In this document: one piece after another, positions 53,101-61,258 of the stretch
How the letters are laid out: each line of letters opens with the position of its first letter
Numbering within the stretch: position 1 is the stretch's first letter
Assembly (NCBI RefSeq): GCF_041770905.1
Contig: NZ_JBEUWX010000003.1
Span: 248,001 to 312,000, forward strand
Direction: 5' to 3'
Origin: Propionivibrio hellwigii
Lineage (GTDB): Bacteria; Pseudomonadota; Gammaproteobacteria; Burkholderiales; Rhodocyclaceae
DNA: 64,000 nucleotides
Translations under genes and position numbers: made by a program
Notes under the pieces: model-generated
What the model saw: only the letters and a program-made list of their open reading frames with translations
What the model was told of the DNA's origin: nothing
Databases searched by the model: none

Positions 53101-55214
53101 CGGCGCCGGGCACGGGCGGCCTGTTCGCGGCGACGGTCGATCCGTGGAAATGCACCGGCTGCCTCGAATGCGTCGACGTTTGCGGCCCTGGCGCCTTGCG
53201 CGCTAAGGAGCAGGATGTCGAACTGCTCGACACTTTGCAGGTACGTTTCGACTTCATGAGCAAGACAGCCAATACGCCAGCACGCTTCTTTGACAGCGCG
53301 CTCGATGCTGACGGGGAAGCCAAGCGCCTGCTGCTCGACCGCGGCAATTACTACGCTACCACGGGTGGTCACGGCGGCTGCCGCGGCTGCGGCGAAGTCA
53401 CCGCCATCCGCCAGGTAATGGCCGTCAACCGTGCCATCACCGATAAGCGCCGGCATGCACACATGGCCGAGCTCGAGTCGCTGATCGCCGTGCTGGAAGC
53501 GAAGCGGGAAGCGCTTGGAGCGCAGGATGCCGCGCGCCGTCAACGCATCGACGAAACGCTCGCAACGCTCGAAAAGCGGCTGTACCTCTTTGAAAGCGGC
53601 CCGACCGGCAATGGCCCGTCAGGGGCCATCGTCGCCAACTCGACGGGTTGTAGCAGCGTATATTCCTCAACCTTCCCCTTCAACGCCTACAAGGATCCTT
53701 GGGTCAACAGTCTCTTTCAGGACGCCCAGCCGCTCGCCAAGGGGATTTTCGAGGGCATTTCAGCGCAGGCGCTGACCGACATCCGCGCCCTGCGTACGGC
53801 CCGGCTGGAAATTGACGATGCCTACGTACCGGAACGGCACGACGCCGAAATGCGCCTGTTGCGCTGGAACCAGTTCAGCGAGGACGAGCTGGCGCTGCTG
53901 CCGACGATCATCACCATCGGCGGCGACGGGGCAACCTACGACATCGGCTTCGGCGCGCTGTCGCGCATTCTGGCAACCAATACGCCGATCAAGGTCGTCG
54001 TCCTCAACACCGGCGCCTACTCGAACACCGGCGGCCAGGCCTCAACGTCGAGCTTTATCGGTCAGGACGCCGATCTCGCCCGCTACGGCGCGGCGCACAG
54101 CGGCAAGTACGAAGCGCGCAAGGAACTGGCCCTGCTTGCCTCGTTCCACGCCAATGTCTTCGTCTGCGCCACCAGCACGGCGATGCAAAACCACTTCCTC
54201 AAACACGCGATGGAGGCTCTGACCTACAGCGACGCACCGGCGCTGCTCGACATCTACACGCCCTGTCAGGGTGAGAATGGCGTGGCTGACAACGTCTCGG
54301 CGCGGCAGGCGCGGCTTGCCGTCGAAAGCCGCATGAGTCCGCTGTTTGTGCACGACCCGCGCCGCGGCGAGAACCTGCACGACTGGTTTTCGCTCGAAGG
54401 CAATCCCGATGCAGACAAGACCTGGACGATGGCAACCCTCGAATATCTCGATGAGGAAGGCCATCTGCAGCTATTGGAAACGCCGCTGACGCCGGCGAAC
54501 TTCGCATTTTCCGAAATCCGCTTCAAGAAACAGTTCCGCAGGCTCAAGGACACCGCCGACACCATTCCGGTACATGAGTACATCGAATTGCCCGAAGCGC
54601 AACGCGCTGGCAAGACGCCGTTCATTTACACGACTGATGCCGACAAGCGGCTGGTCAGGATCGGCGTTTCCGGCACAATCATCGCACTCGTCGAGGAACG
54701 GCGCAGAAACTGGAAGATGCTGCAATATCTCGACGGCCAGCACGTCTCGAAACTGAGCGCCGAATACGCGGAAGGCGTCGCTGCCCTGCAGGCGCAGGTC
54801 AGGGAAGCGCTCAAACAGCGGGAGGATTCGCTCGACGGCATTGCCCGCGCCATGTCTGACCTGGCCACATCGAGCCAGGCGCCGGCTGGCGGCGTCGGCA
54901 GCGCATTCATTCCGCTCAAGCCGGTCGCCGCCCCCGGCCCAGCGCCGACTGTCGGGGATGAGGGAAACGGCGAACATGGCAGCCCGGACGCGCTCGTCAC
55001 GCTTGAGGACTCCGCCCTGTGCACCAACTGCAAGACCTGCTATCAGGATGTGCCAGAAATCTTCGAGAAAACCCGTCTGCTCGTCGACGGCGAAAGCCGC
55101 GAAGCCGCCCGGATCATCCCCGGCATTCTGGCGCGCGTGCAGCCCACGCCCGAACTGAAGGCGCGCATCAAGCGCGTAGCCGCCAACTGTGATGCCGAGA
55201 TCATTCATGGCTAA
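50196..55214 (+). CDS. nifJ: Enlarged pyruvate:ferredoxin oxidoreductase (NifJ-like) with C-terminal ferredoxin
   Basis: TPP and iron-sulfur enzyme splitting a 2-oxoacid, most likely pyruvate, to acyl-CoA, CO2 and low-potential electrons. 1672 residues against about 1170-1230 for typical NifJ. Order: alpha-type domain (GYPITPSTEISE, FEPEGEHSAQSGALGAQL), transketolase-C-like domain near 365-460, gamma domain from about 550 (HSVGGYGTIASGKLL), two 4Fe-4S motifs (Cys855/858/861/865 and Cys986/989/992/996), and the beta-type TPP domain (GGHGGCRGCGEV, IGGDGATYDIGFGALSR, NTGAYSNTGGQ). Extras: a charged helix insertion near 1085-1130 inside the TPP domain, a Pro/Ala linker near 1560-1600 and a terminal ferredoxin-like module (Cys1609, 1612, 1615, 1665). 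The stop overlaps the next gene by 8 bp. Confidence 0.93.
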   Translation: MKTKKVKYPGISTVINGNGAVAHVMSHVCGGVIGYPITPSTEISEIYEAFRAEGGVNVWGKHPFFFEPEGEHSAQSGALGAQLTGGQYISNASSSQGILYALESHYVTVGKKVGGFVLQVAARVVSKHSLNVMAGHDDVYALLSSGYTILFGANPQEATDLAAIAYRVSALSLIPVANAMDGFATSHMMSEARLPEPELLREYLGDPAGRIPCPTLAQEVLYGAKGRVHQLNGYLSRHESELTPTDLAALKKFLDGNAAKIEKDNDGKLLTKTLPWLPAALHGAWKRQWRNAFEKGTRQRVPALVDVNNPGMTGPVQNQPDFQAGAADHRTHFASAVPALVRQAMAEYTALTGRTYAPVHTFMCEDADFVMVGLGSVCDDVEAVVEHLRAQGKKVGLVAIKLLQPFPEAEVAAALAGKQAVTVLERSEQTALTTLVTQALFKARENGEQRRAAHNRTRHADIPAIEAIPALTTAIFGLGGHDLQPRHLIAAFKAMETGKNAPLIYLGSQFFSKNPEPHLVELQQRMQAAYPETEWMALDSEANPRLLPDTAFRVRFHSVGGYGTIASGKLLTDILAGVLEMNSKSAPKYGSEKSGAPTNYYITLSPAPIKITNAELEDVEVVISPDHRSFVHTNPLKGLAEGGTFILQSSGTPEQVWAELPPQARKTIREKKINFFIIDAFAVARRNAPTPELATRMMGIAFIGAVAGHVKEVAGHASPEAMRTKIRNQIAKKFGAKGEAVVESNMQVIREGMAATQRVDYAQAAFLAIDAKPAPIPLRNVSLSASLCQPEGSAPCGMFDRDYFNDIVATPFKQGTIGEAPVLPGTGLFMPAGSAGAKDKGLFRRTAPLFSPDACTGCMECALVCPDAAIPNSVHDIHQLLLTGIAQLEIAETQRDALRAQIVPMTEGIREVYRQSRDTRAFHEVVAEVASRLPIRQASLLVNFSKLVEILAVYPVARTRPFFDAMEKTAPGTGGLFAATVDPWKCTGCLECVDVCGPGALRAKEQDVELLDTLQVRFDFMSKTANTPARFFDSALDADGEAKRLLLDRGNYYATTGGHGGCRGCGEVTAIRQVMAVNRAITDKRRHAHMAELESLIAVLEAKREALGAQDAARRQRIDETLATLEKRLYLFESGPTGNGPSGAIVANSTGCSSVYSSTFPFNAYKDPWVNSLFQDAQPLAKGIFEGISAQALTDIRALRTARLEIDDAYVPERHDAEMRLLRWNQFSEDELALLPTIITIGGDGATYDIGFGALSRILATNTPIKVVVLNTGAYSNTGGQASTSSFIGQDADLARYGAAHSGKYEARKELALLASFHANVFVCATSTAMQNHFLKHAMEALTYSDAPALLDIYTPCQGENGVADNVSARQARLAVESRMSPLFVHDPRRGENLHDWFSLEGNPDADKTWTMATLEYLDEEGHLQLLETPLTPANFAFSEIRFKKQFRRLKDTADTIPVHEYIELPEAQRAGKTPFIYTTDADKRLVRIGVSGTIIALVEERRRNWKMLQYLDGQHVSKLSAEYAEGVAALQAQVREALKQREDSLDGIARAMSDLATSSQAPAGGVGSAFIPLKPVAAPGPAPTVGDEGNGEHGSPDALVTLEDSALCTNCKTCYQDVPEIFEKTRLLVDGESREAARIIPGILARVQPTPELKARIKRVAANCDAEIIHG

Positions 55215-58062
55215 GCTCACTTCAATGCTCGAACCATCCGGCGCTCAGGACGACGTTCGTCGTTATCTCGACGCCAGCCGCTCGCTGGAAAGCGCGCGCG
55301 CACAGCTCGACAGCCTGGCGCACAGCGAAGCGGTCGGCACCTTCCATAGCCAGATGGAGCTGTTGAAACGGCATCTGCTCGACGATCCCCGCCAGTTTCG
55401 CGACCTGTTCATTGCCGATGGCGTCAATGCCATTGCCGCCGAATTCCGGCAAGGCGAGCTGGGCGAACGCTTTACCCGGACGTTCTGGGAACTCCTGCTA
55501 CGCGACGATGACACAAGCAAGATTCTCATGCGCTTTGTCTGGCGCCTGCCGCTGGGGTTGAAACGCAAATTTATCAATGCCATCGACCAGCATCTTTCTG
55601 ACCGCTACCCCATGTTCCGCGGCTTGTCGAAAAACTGGCCGGCGGAAAACTTCATTCTGCCTTATATCCGCGCCCCCGAGGAACGATCGAACGATTTTGA
55701 ACTGGTCAACCAGGGTTACCTCGGCTACATGAAGCAGGGCTACAGCGCACGCGAGGTCGATCTGATTGTCTGGCTCGAAGTTCTACGCGACAAGCAGTGC
55801 GAAGAACGCCCCTGCGAATTCGGCCTGCGCGTGCCGGAACGTGCAGAACCGAAGGGCGGCTGCCCGGTCAGAATCCACATTCCGCAGATGCTCGACCTGC
55901 TCGGCAACGGTCGTTTCCGCGAGGCGCTGGCGCTGATCGAGCACTGTAACCCGTTGCCCAACGTCACCGGCCGCGTCTGCCCGCAGGAGCTGCAATGCCA
56001 GGGCGTCTGCGCGCACGCCAAGCAACCGATCGAAATCGGACAAATCGAATGGTTTCTGCCGCAGCGCGAAAAACTTGTCGATCCCGAAGGCATCACCGCC
56101 CGTTTTTCCGGCCATGCCGATCCCTGGCAGAAAGGCGACAAGCCGCCGATTGCTGTTGTCGGTTCCGGCCCGGCAGGGTTAATCAACGCCTACCTGCTCG
56201 CTGCCGAAGGCTTTCCGGTCGCAGTGTTTGAGGCTTTTCACGCACTCGGCGGCGTCCTGCGCTACGGCATTCCTGAATTCCGCCTGCCTAACGAGCTGAT
56301 CGACGATGTCGTCAGCAAAATCCGGCAACTGGGCGGCAAATTCATCACCAACTTCGTCGTCGGCAAAACGGCGACCCTGCAGGATCTCAAGAACGCCGGT
56401 TTCTGGAAGATTTTTGTCGGCTCGGGCGCCGGCCTGCCGCGTTTCATGAACGTGCCGGGCGAGCATCTGCTCAACGTCATGTCGGCCAACGAGTTCCTCA
56501 CCCGCGTCAACCTGATGCAGGGCATGCGCGAAGACTACGAAACGCCACTACCCGAAACCCGCGGCAAGGAAGTATTGATCATCGGCGGCGGTAACACGGC
56601 GATGGATGCCGCGCGCACGGCGCGGCGTCTGGGCGGCGAGGTGACGATCGTTTATCGCCGCACGCGCGATGAAATGCCGGCGCGTGTCGAGGAGCTGCAC
56701 CACGCACTCGAAGAAGGCATCCGGCTCAAGGTGCTGCGCTCACCGAACGAGTTCATCGGCGATGACAAGACGCATTTCGTCACCGGCACTTCGCTGGAAG
56801 TCATCGCGCTCGGCGAACCCGACGCCTCCGGTCGCCGTCGCCCGGTCGCCACCGGCAAGACGGAACGCGTCAAGGCCGATCTCGTCATCATGGCGCTTGG
56901 CAACGACCCGAACCCGATCATCCGCGATTCCGAACCGAATCTCAGGACGACAGCCAAGGGTTCGATCGAGCTTGGCAAGGGGTCGATGCAGACTTCGCTC
57001 GACGGCATCTATTCGGGCGGCGATGCTGCACGCGGCGGATCAACGGCGATCCGCGCCGCCGGCGACGGCCAAACGGCCGCGCGCGAAATTCTCGGCGAGA
57101 TCGACATACCCGCCGAGGAAATCATGAAATCCCTTACCCGTGCCCGGCGCTATGCCGAGCTTGCGGCCATGCCGCAGCGAATCATCGACAAAATCGAACT
57201 GGCGCCGAACATCGTCGAATTCATTGTCTATGCGCCGATGATCGCCAAAACGGCGCGCGCCGGCCAGTTCGTGCGCGTCCTGGCCTGGCCGGACGGCGAG
57301 CTGATTCCGCTGACGCTGGCCGACTGGGACGAACAGGCCGGCACTATCTGCATCGTCGTCCAGGGCATGGGGACGACGAGCATGAAAATCAACCAAATGC
57401 AGGTGGGCGAAGCCTTTGCCGGCATTGCCGGGCCGCTCGGTCAGTCGAGCGCGCTACACCGCTACGATGCGGCGCGGCAGACCGTCGTTTTCACGGCGGG
57501 CGGCCTCGGTTTGCCGCCGGTGTACCCAATCGCGCGCGAGCATCTGCGTTTGGGCAACCATGTGACGCTGATTGCCGGTTTCCGCAGCGCCGATCTCCTG
57601 TTCTGGATTGGCGAGCATGAACGCATCGGCAAGCTCAAGGCCGAATTCGGCGACCGCCTCGACGTCATTTACACCAGCAACGATGGCTCTTTTGGCCTCA
57701 AGGGGTTTGTCACCACGCCGTTGGAGACCATGCTCAAAGATGGCAAACAGAGCCAGGGGCGAGAAATTGTCGAGATCGTCACCATCGGCCCGCCGTTAAT
57801 GATGCGCGCCGTCAGCGATCTGACCCGCCCCTACGGTGTGCACACCGTTGCCAGTCTAAACTCGATCATGGTCGACGCCACCGGAATGTGCGGCGCCTGC
57901 ATGGTACCGGTCAATATTGACGGCAAAATGGTGCGTAAGCACGCTTGTGTGGACGGCCCCGAGATCGACGCTCATCTCATCGACTGGGACAAGTTCTTGC
58001 CGCGCTTCAATCTCTTCAAACCACAGGAGCTGGCAAGCCGAACCAGGCACGGGTTCGTATAA
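55207..58062 (+). CDS. Fused NfnB/NfnA-like (GltD + ferredoxin-NADP reductase type) flavoprotein
   Basis: 951 residues from ATG 55207, which overlaps the PFOR stop by 8 bp; GTG 55189 and ATG 55192 are less likely. Residues 1-200 are an unrecognised helical domain. Next comes a GltD-type part: Cys-rich iron-sulfur segment (NVTGRVCPQELQCQGVC, near 260), FAD loop VVGSGPAG near 318, NADP loop IIGGGNTAMDAARTARRLGG near 460 and EGIYSGGDAARGG-type FAD end (DGIYSGGDAARGGST). From about 655 an FNR-like domain follows with GQFVRV and ending in a 2Fe-2S site (Cys895, Cys898, Cys914; GMCGACMVPV and HACVDGPEIDAHLIDWD). This is the architecture of NfnB joined to NfnA/SudB. Likely passes PFOR electrons to NAD(P). 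Confidence 0.88.
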   Translation: MAKLTSMLEPSGAQDDVRRYLDASRSLESARAQLDSLAHSEAVGTFHSQMELLKRHLLDDPRQFRDLFIADGVNAIAAEFRQGELGERFTRTFWELLLRDDDTSKILMRFVWRLPLGLKRKFINAIDQHLSDRYPMFRGLSKNWPAENFILPYIRAPEERSNDFELVNQGYLGYMKQGYSAREVDLIVWLEVLRDKQCEERPCEFGLRVPERAEPKGGCPVRIHIPQMLDLLGNGRFREALALIEHCNPLPNVTGRVCPQELQCQGVCAHAKQPIEIGQIEWFLPQREKLVDPEGITARFSGHADPWQKGDKPPIAVVGSGPAGLINAYLLAAEGFPVAVFEAFHALGGVLRYGIPEFRLPNELIDDVVSKIRQLGGKFITNFVVGKTATLQDLKNAGFWKIFVGSGAGLPRFMNVPGEHLLNVMSANEFLTRVNLMQGMREDYETPLPETRGKEVLIIGGGNTAMDAARTARRLGGEVTIVYRRTRDEMPARVEELHHALEEGIRLKVLRSPNEFIGDDKTHFVTGTSLEVIALGEPDASGRRRPVATGKTERVKADLVIMALGNDPNPIIRDSEPNLRTTAKGSIELGKGSMQTSLDGIYSGGDAARGGSTAIRAAGDGQTAAREILGEIDIPAEEIMKSLTRARRYAELAAMPQRIIDKIELAPNIVEFIVYAPMIAKTARAGQFVRVLAWPDGELIPLTLADWDEQAGTICIVVQGMGTTSMKINQMQVGEAFAGIAGPLGQSSALHRYDAARQTVVFTAGGLGLPPVYPIAREHLRLGNHVTLIAGFRSADLLFWIGEHERIGKLKAEFGDRLDVIYTSNDGSFGLKGFVTTPLETMLKDGKQSQGREIVEIVTIGPPLMMRAVSDLTRPYGVHTVASLNSIMVDATGMCGACMVPVNIDGKMVRKHACVDGPEIDAHLIDWDKFLPRFNLFKPQELASRTRHGFV

Positions 58063-58092
58063 CGCCATAAATCGCACGGACAGCGCCCAAAA

Positions 58093-58123
58093 GCAGAAAG
58101 GCGGCAGATGGCCGCCTTTCTGC
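58093..58123. terminator. Bidirectional-looking terminator after the PFOR/flavoprotein operon
   Basis: A perfect 13-bp stem: GCAGAAAGGCGGC (58093-58105) with GCCGCCTTTCTGC (58111-58123), loop of five. On the minus strand it is followed by TTTTGGG; on the plus strand no T-run follows. It lies between the convergent flavoprotein and GST genes and may serve both. Confidence 0.7.
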
Positions 58124-58201
58124 GCTCCAAGCCGGAATGTCTGGGCACTGAAGAACGCCGAAAAACAGCGGCGTTAGCCGGATGCTGGACGAAACAGACG
58201 C

Positions 58202-58816
58202 TCAGGGCTTGAGATTTTCCTGGGTAATCACCGAACGCACACCGGCGTTTTCGCCGAGCCGCACATAGAACGGTGCCAGCTGCAGCAAATCGGCAAGATC
58301 GAGCTTCAGGCTACGGCACCAGCGCAACAGAACATACAGGTACACATCGGCGACCGACACGTCATCGCCCAGATACGGCTGCGCGGCAAGCTGCGCGTCG
58401 GCCTGTGCCAGCAGGTGGCGGATGTTATCGCGCGCGGCCGACTGCATGGCCGTCTTGACGGCTTCATCGTGCACATAGTCCGGCAGGTGAAATAGCGGCG
58501 AAAAAGCTTTGTGGACATCCGCATTCAGGAACGCCAGCCAACGCCAGGCGCGCGCCTTGCCCTTGAGATCGTCACTGCCGAACAGGCGCGCCTGCGGAAA
58601 GCGTGCATCAAGATAGGCAAGAATCGCGGCATTTTGCGACAACACTAAATCGCCATCGACCAGAAGCGGCACCGCGCCCTGCGGATTGAGCTTGAGATAT
58701 TCGGGCGACTTGACCTCGCGCCGATTGACGCTTTGCGCTTCATAAGGCTGACCGATCCACTCCAGCGCCGTATGCGGCGTCATCGAACAGGCGCCGGGCA
58801 TGTAATACAGTTTCAT
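58202..58816 (-). CDS. Glutathione S-transferase (beta-class-like)
   Basis: 204 residues. The N-terminal thioredoxin-like domain starts MKLYYMPGACSMTPHTALEW; Cys10 in PGACS is the position of the catalytic cysteine of bacterial beta-class GSTs. NPQGAVPLLVDGDLVLSQNA is the glutathione-binding cis-Pro and Ser region. The helical C-terminal domain contains GDDVSVADVYLYVLLRW with the conserved N-capping Asp. Probably conjugates glutathione to electrophiles; natural substrate unknown. Monocistronic. Confidence 0.9.
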   Translation of the reverse strand: MKLYYMPGACSMTPHTALEWIGQPYEAQSVNRREVKSPEYLKLNPQGAVPLLVDGDLVLSQNAAILAYLDARFPQARLFGSDDLKGKARAWRWLAFLNADVHKAFSPLFHLPDYVHDEAVKTAMQSAARDNIRHLLAQADAQLAAQPYLGDDVSVADVYLYVLLRWCRSLKLDLADLLQLAPFYVRLGENAGVRSVITQENLKP

Positions 58817-58922
58817 GGAGAGACTCCTTTCCAGGTTTTTATCTTCTATTTTGGCCGCCTACTGTACCCGCGGAGCGGCGATTAGACGATCAGGCGCTCA
58901 TCCGCATTCAATCGCAGGCAGG

Positions 58923-59219
58923 CTACCGATCCTGGCGCTCATCCGCCAGCACGATACGCTGATAGTCGGGATGCCTGTCGATGTACGCCGCGACGAAAGA
59001 ACAGCTCGGCCTGACTTTCAATCCACGCTGTCTGGCGTATTCCAGCGCATGGCTCACCAGAAAAGACCCGATGCCGCGCCCGCCCAGGGATGGCGGAACA
59101 ACCGTATGTTCGTAGTCAAGGCCGCCATTGACCGGCGTATAACTCAGATAGGCTGTCGCCCCATCGACGCGGATTTCAAAGCGGCGGTTTTTTTCATCGT
59201 GAATGACCGGGTAGTCCAT
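58923..59219 (-). CDS. Small GNAT-like acetyltransferase (YjdJ type)
   Basis: 98 residues. The core VVPPSLGGRGIGSFLVSHAL is the acetyl-CoA pyrophosphate-binding loop (Q/RxxGxG/A), preceded by the short beta strands AYLSYTP and followed by VRPSCSFVAAYIDRHPDYQ. It matches the compact GNAT subfamily that lacks the first helices of full-length GNATs. Substrate unknown. Stands alone between the GST gene and tRNA-Gly(CCC). Confidence 0.88.
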   Translation of the reverse strand: MDYPVIHDEKNRRFEIRVDGATAYLSYTPVNGGLDYEHTVVPPSLGGRGIGSFLVSHALEYARQRGLKVRPSCSFVAAYIDRHPDYQRIVLADERQDR

Positions 59220-59479
59220 GAATGCGTCTCCTGATTCCTGAGGTATGTGTTATGCGTATCTGCCATCGCCGCGACATGAACGGGAGTTCAATCTGGGCGA
59301 TAAGCCAAGCTCACAGCCTTGATCGCAGTAGAGGCTATTTTAGCCCTAGCGGCTCGCGGCAGCGGGACGCCGGCGTGTGTCCCGTCAGCAGGCGAAGAGG
59401 AAAACAGACGCGATCAGCGCAATTGATTGGTTTTCCGAGCGTTTGCACCTGGCCGGGGAAATGATCCTTGTCATGAAGA

Positions 59480-59553
59480 TGGAGCGGGTGAAGGGAATCG
59501 AACCCTCGTATGCAGCTTGGGAAGCTGCCGTTCTACCATTGAACTACACCCGC
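59480..59553 (-). tRNA. tRNA-Gly (anticodon CCC)
   Basis: 74 bases on the minus strand. Acceptor GCGGGTG with CACCCGC, D arm GTTC..GAAC, anticodon stem/loop GCAGC-TTCCCAA-GCTGC with CCC, T loop TTCGATT, encoded CCA. It reads GGG codons and complements the TCC isoacceptor at 15845-15918; the two share the acceptor and T arms but differ in the anticodon arm. Confidence 0.96.
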
Positions 59554-59723
59554 GCATAGGTTTTCGCGCTGTATGCCGCTTTTTTGTTCAGAGCAGACAA
59601 GGAAGATCGGCCGGATTGTAGCACCACGCCTGGGGATTTGCGATGAGGCAGATTATCCGAAGCACTGTTTTCAGAGAATTACCTGCATATTCCGTCAGGT
59701 GCCGTTATTGAAGGCGACACCGG

Positions 59724-59729
59724 TATAAT
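59724..59729 (+). promoter_or_regulatory. Possible -10 box of the pssA promoter
   Basis: A perfect TATAAT about 54 bp before the pssA start; the -35 position holds only GCCGTT. The 260-bp and 229-bp gaps on either side of tRNA-Gly(CCC) show no gene. Confidence 0.35.
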
Positions 59730-59782
59730 TCTCGCCCTGTGGATATTTTCTGCCGCCCATTTTTTTCTATCTTTTCTATCCC

Positions 59783-61192
59783 TTGTCTAAACCTCTCTCC
59801 AGACCGCTTTCCCAATCCCGGATCGCACGGACGCTTCAACGTTGGCGGGAACGTTTTCCGCCACACGCCGCGCCGGATGAATTGCCTGCCTTATCCGTTC
59901 CGGCCGAGTGCGTACAAACGCTGGCTGGCCCAAGCGCTTTCCGCGAAACCCTGCTGGCGCAGATCGCCAGCGCGCGCCGGCGCATTCTGATCACCGCACT
60001 CTACCTGCAGGATGACGATGCCGGCCGCGAGGTTCTCGATGCTCTCTATACAGCGCATACGGCCCACCCACAACTCGAAATCGCCGTCTACGTCGACTGG
60101 CATCGGGCACAGCGCGGGCTGATCGGCCAGCGAGAATCGGCAGGTAACGCTGCACGCTACCAGGCCATGGCGAAGCAATTCGGGCCGGGCGTGCCGGTTT
60201 ACGGTGTGCCGGTACAGCGCCGAGAACTTCTGGGCGTCTTTCATTTCAAGGGCTTCGTCATCGACGATGCCGTGCTCTACAGCGGCGCCAGCCTCAATGA
60301 CGTCTACCTTGAGCGGCATGGCCGTTACCGCCTTGACCGCTACCACCTGATTCATAGCCGTGAACTGGCTGACAGTTTTGCGGCTCTGCTCAAGAATGTA
60401 TTGCGTACCAGTCCGGCCGTCTGCCCGCTTGATAGCGCCGACATCCCCAGCCGGGCGGCTTTGCGGCCGGAAATCGCCAAATTGCGCAAGGTATTGGCGC
60501 GCGCGCAGTATGACTTTACCGCTGCGCCGCGCCAGGCAGGCGCCGTCAGCATCACGCCGCTGATCGGCCTGGGGGCGCGGGACAACGCGCTCAATCGCAC
60601 ACTCTTGCAGTTAATCATGCAGGCACGCCATGAACTGGTGCTGCTGACGCCCTATTTCAACCTGCCCGGCCCCTTGCGCCATGCCCTGCGCCGCCGGATC
60701 AAGGCGGGTTGCCGCGTTACCATCGTGCTTGGCGATAAAACGGCCAACGATTTTTACATTCCACCGGAAGCGCCGTTCAAAACCATCGGCGCCTTGCCCT
60801 ATCTCTACGAAACCAACCTGCGTCGCTTCTGCAAAACCAACCAGGGCGCCATCGACGCCGGCATGCTTGCTGTGCACATCTGGAAAGACGGCAGCAATAC
60901 GTTTCACCTTAAAGGCCTGCTAGTCGATGACGATTGCGCCTTGCTGACCGGGCATAACCTCAACCCGCGCGCCTGGCGGCTCGATCTGGAAAACGGCCTG
61001 CTCATCCGTGATCCGGAAAAGCGGCTGATTGGCCAGCATCGCAGCGAACTGGCGGGTTTCCTGGCCAAGACGACACGGCTGACGCATTATGAGGAAATCG
61101 AACCCATCGACGCCTATCCGCAACCTGTACAGCGCCTGATCAGGCGGTTAGCGCATGTGAAAGCCGACCGGCTCATCAACCGGATCCTCTAG
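59783..61192 (+). CDS. pssA: CDP-diacylglycerol-serine O-phosphatidyltransferase, phospholipase-D type
   Basis: Makes phosphatidylserine, the precursor of phosphatidylethanolamine. 469 residues. The two HKD motifs read HFKGFVIDD (near 155) and HLKGLLVDDD (near 375). Neighbouring stretches match E. coli PssA closely: VDWHRAQRG, VLYSGASLNDVYL, VGDKTANDFYIP-like LGDKTANDFYIP, IGALPYLYE and LNPRAWRLDLENGLLI, and the protein ends LINRIL. Start taken as TTG 59783; no ATG lies in frame before the conserved region and no clear ribosome binding site is seen, so the N-terminus is uncertain. Convergent with the 5'-nucleotidase gene. Confidence 0.92.
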   Translation: MSKPLSRPLSQSRIARTLQRWRERFPPHAAPDELPALSVPAECVQTLAGPSAFRETLLAQIASARRRILITALYLQDDDAGREVLDALYTAHTAHPQLEIAVYVDWHRAQRGLIGQRESAGNAARYQAMAKQFGPGVPVYGVPVQRRELLGVFHFKGFVIDDAVLYSGASLNDVYLERHGRYRLDRYHLIHSRELADSFAALLKNVLRTSPAVCPLDSADIPSRAALRPEIAKLRKVLARAQYDFTAAPRQAGAVSITPLIGLGARDNALNRTLLQLIMQARHELVLLTPYFNLPGPLRHALRRRIKAGCRVTIVLGDKTANDFYIPPEAPFKTIGALPYLYETNLRRFCKTNQGAIDAGMLAVHIWKDGSNTFHLKGLLVDDDCALLTGHNLNPRAWRLDLENGLLIRDPEKRLIGQHRSELAGFLAKTTRLTHYEEIEPIDAYPQPVQRLIRRLAHVKADRLINRIL

Positions 61193-61258
61193 ATTTCAGA
61201 GGCCGGAAACGGCGGCTTTCCAGATAAAACAGGGAAACGGTGCCGATCCGCCGATCGG

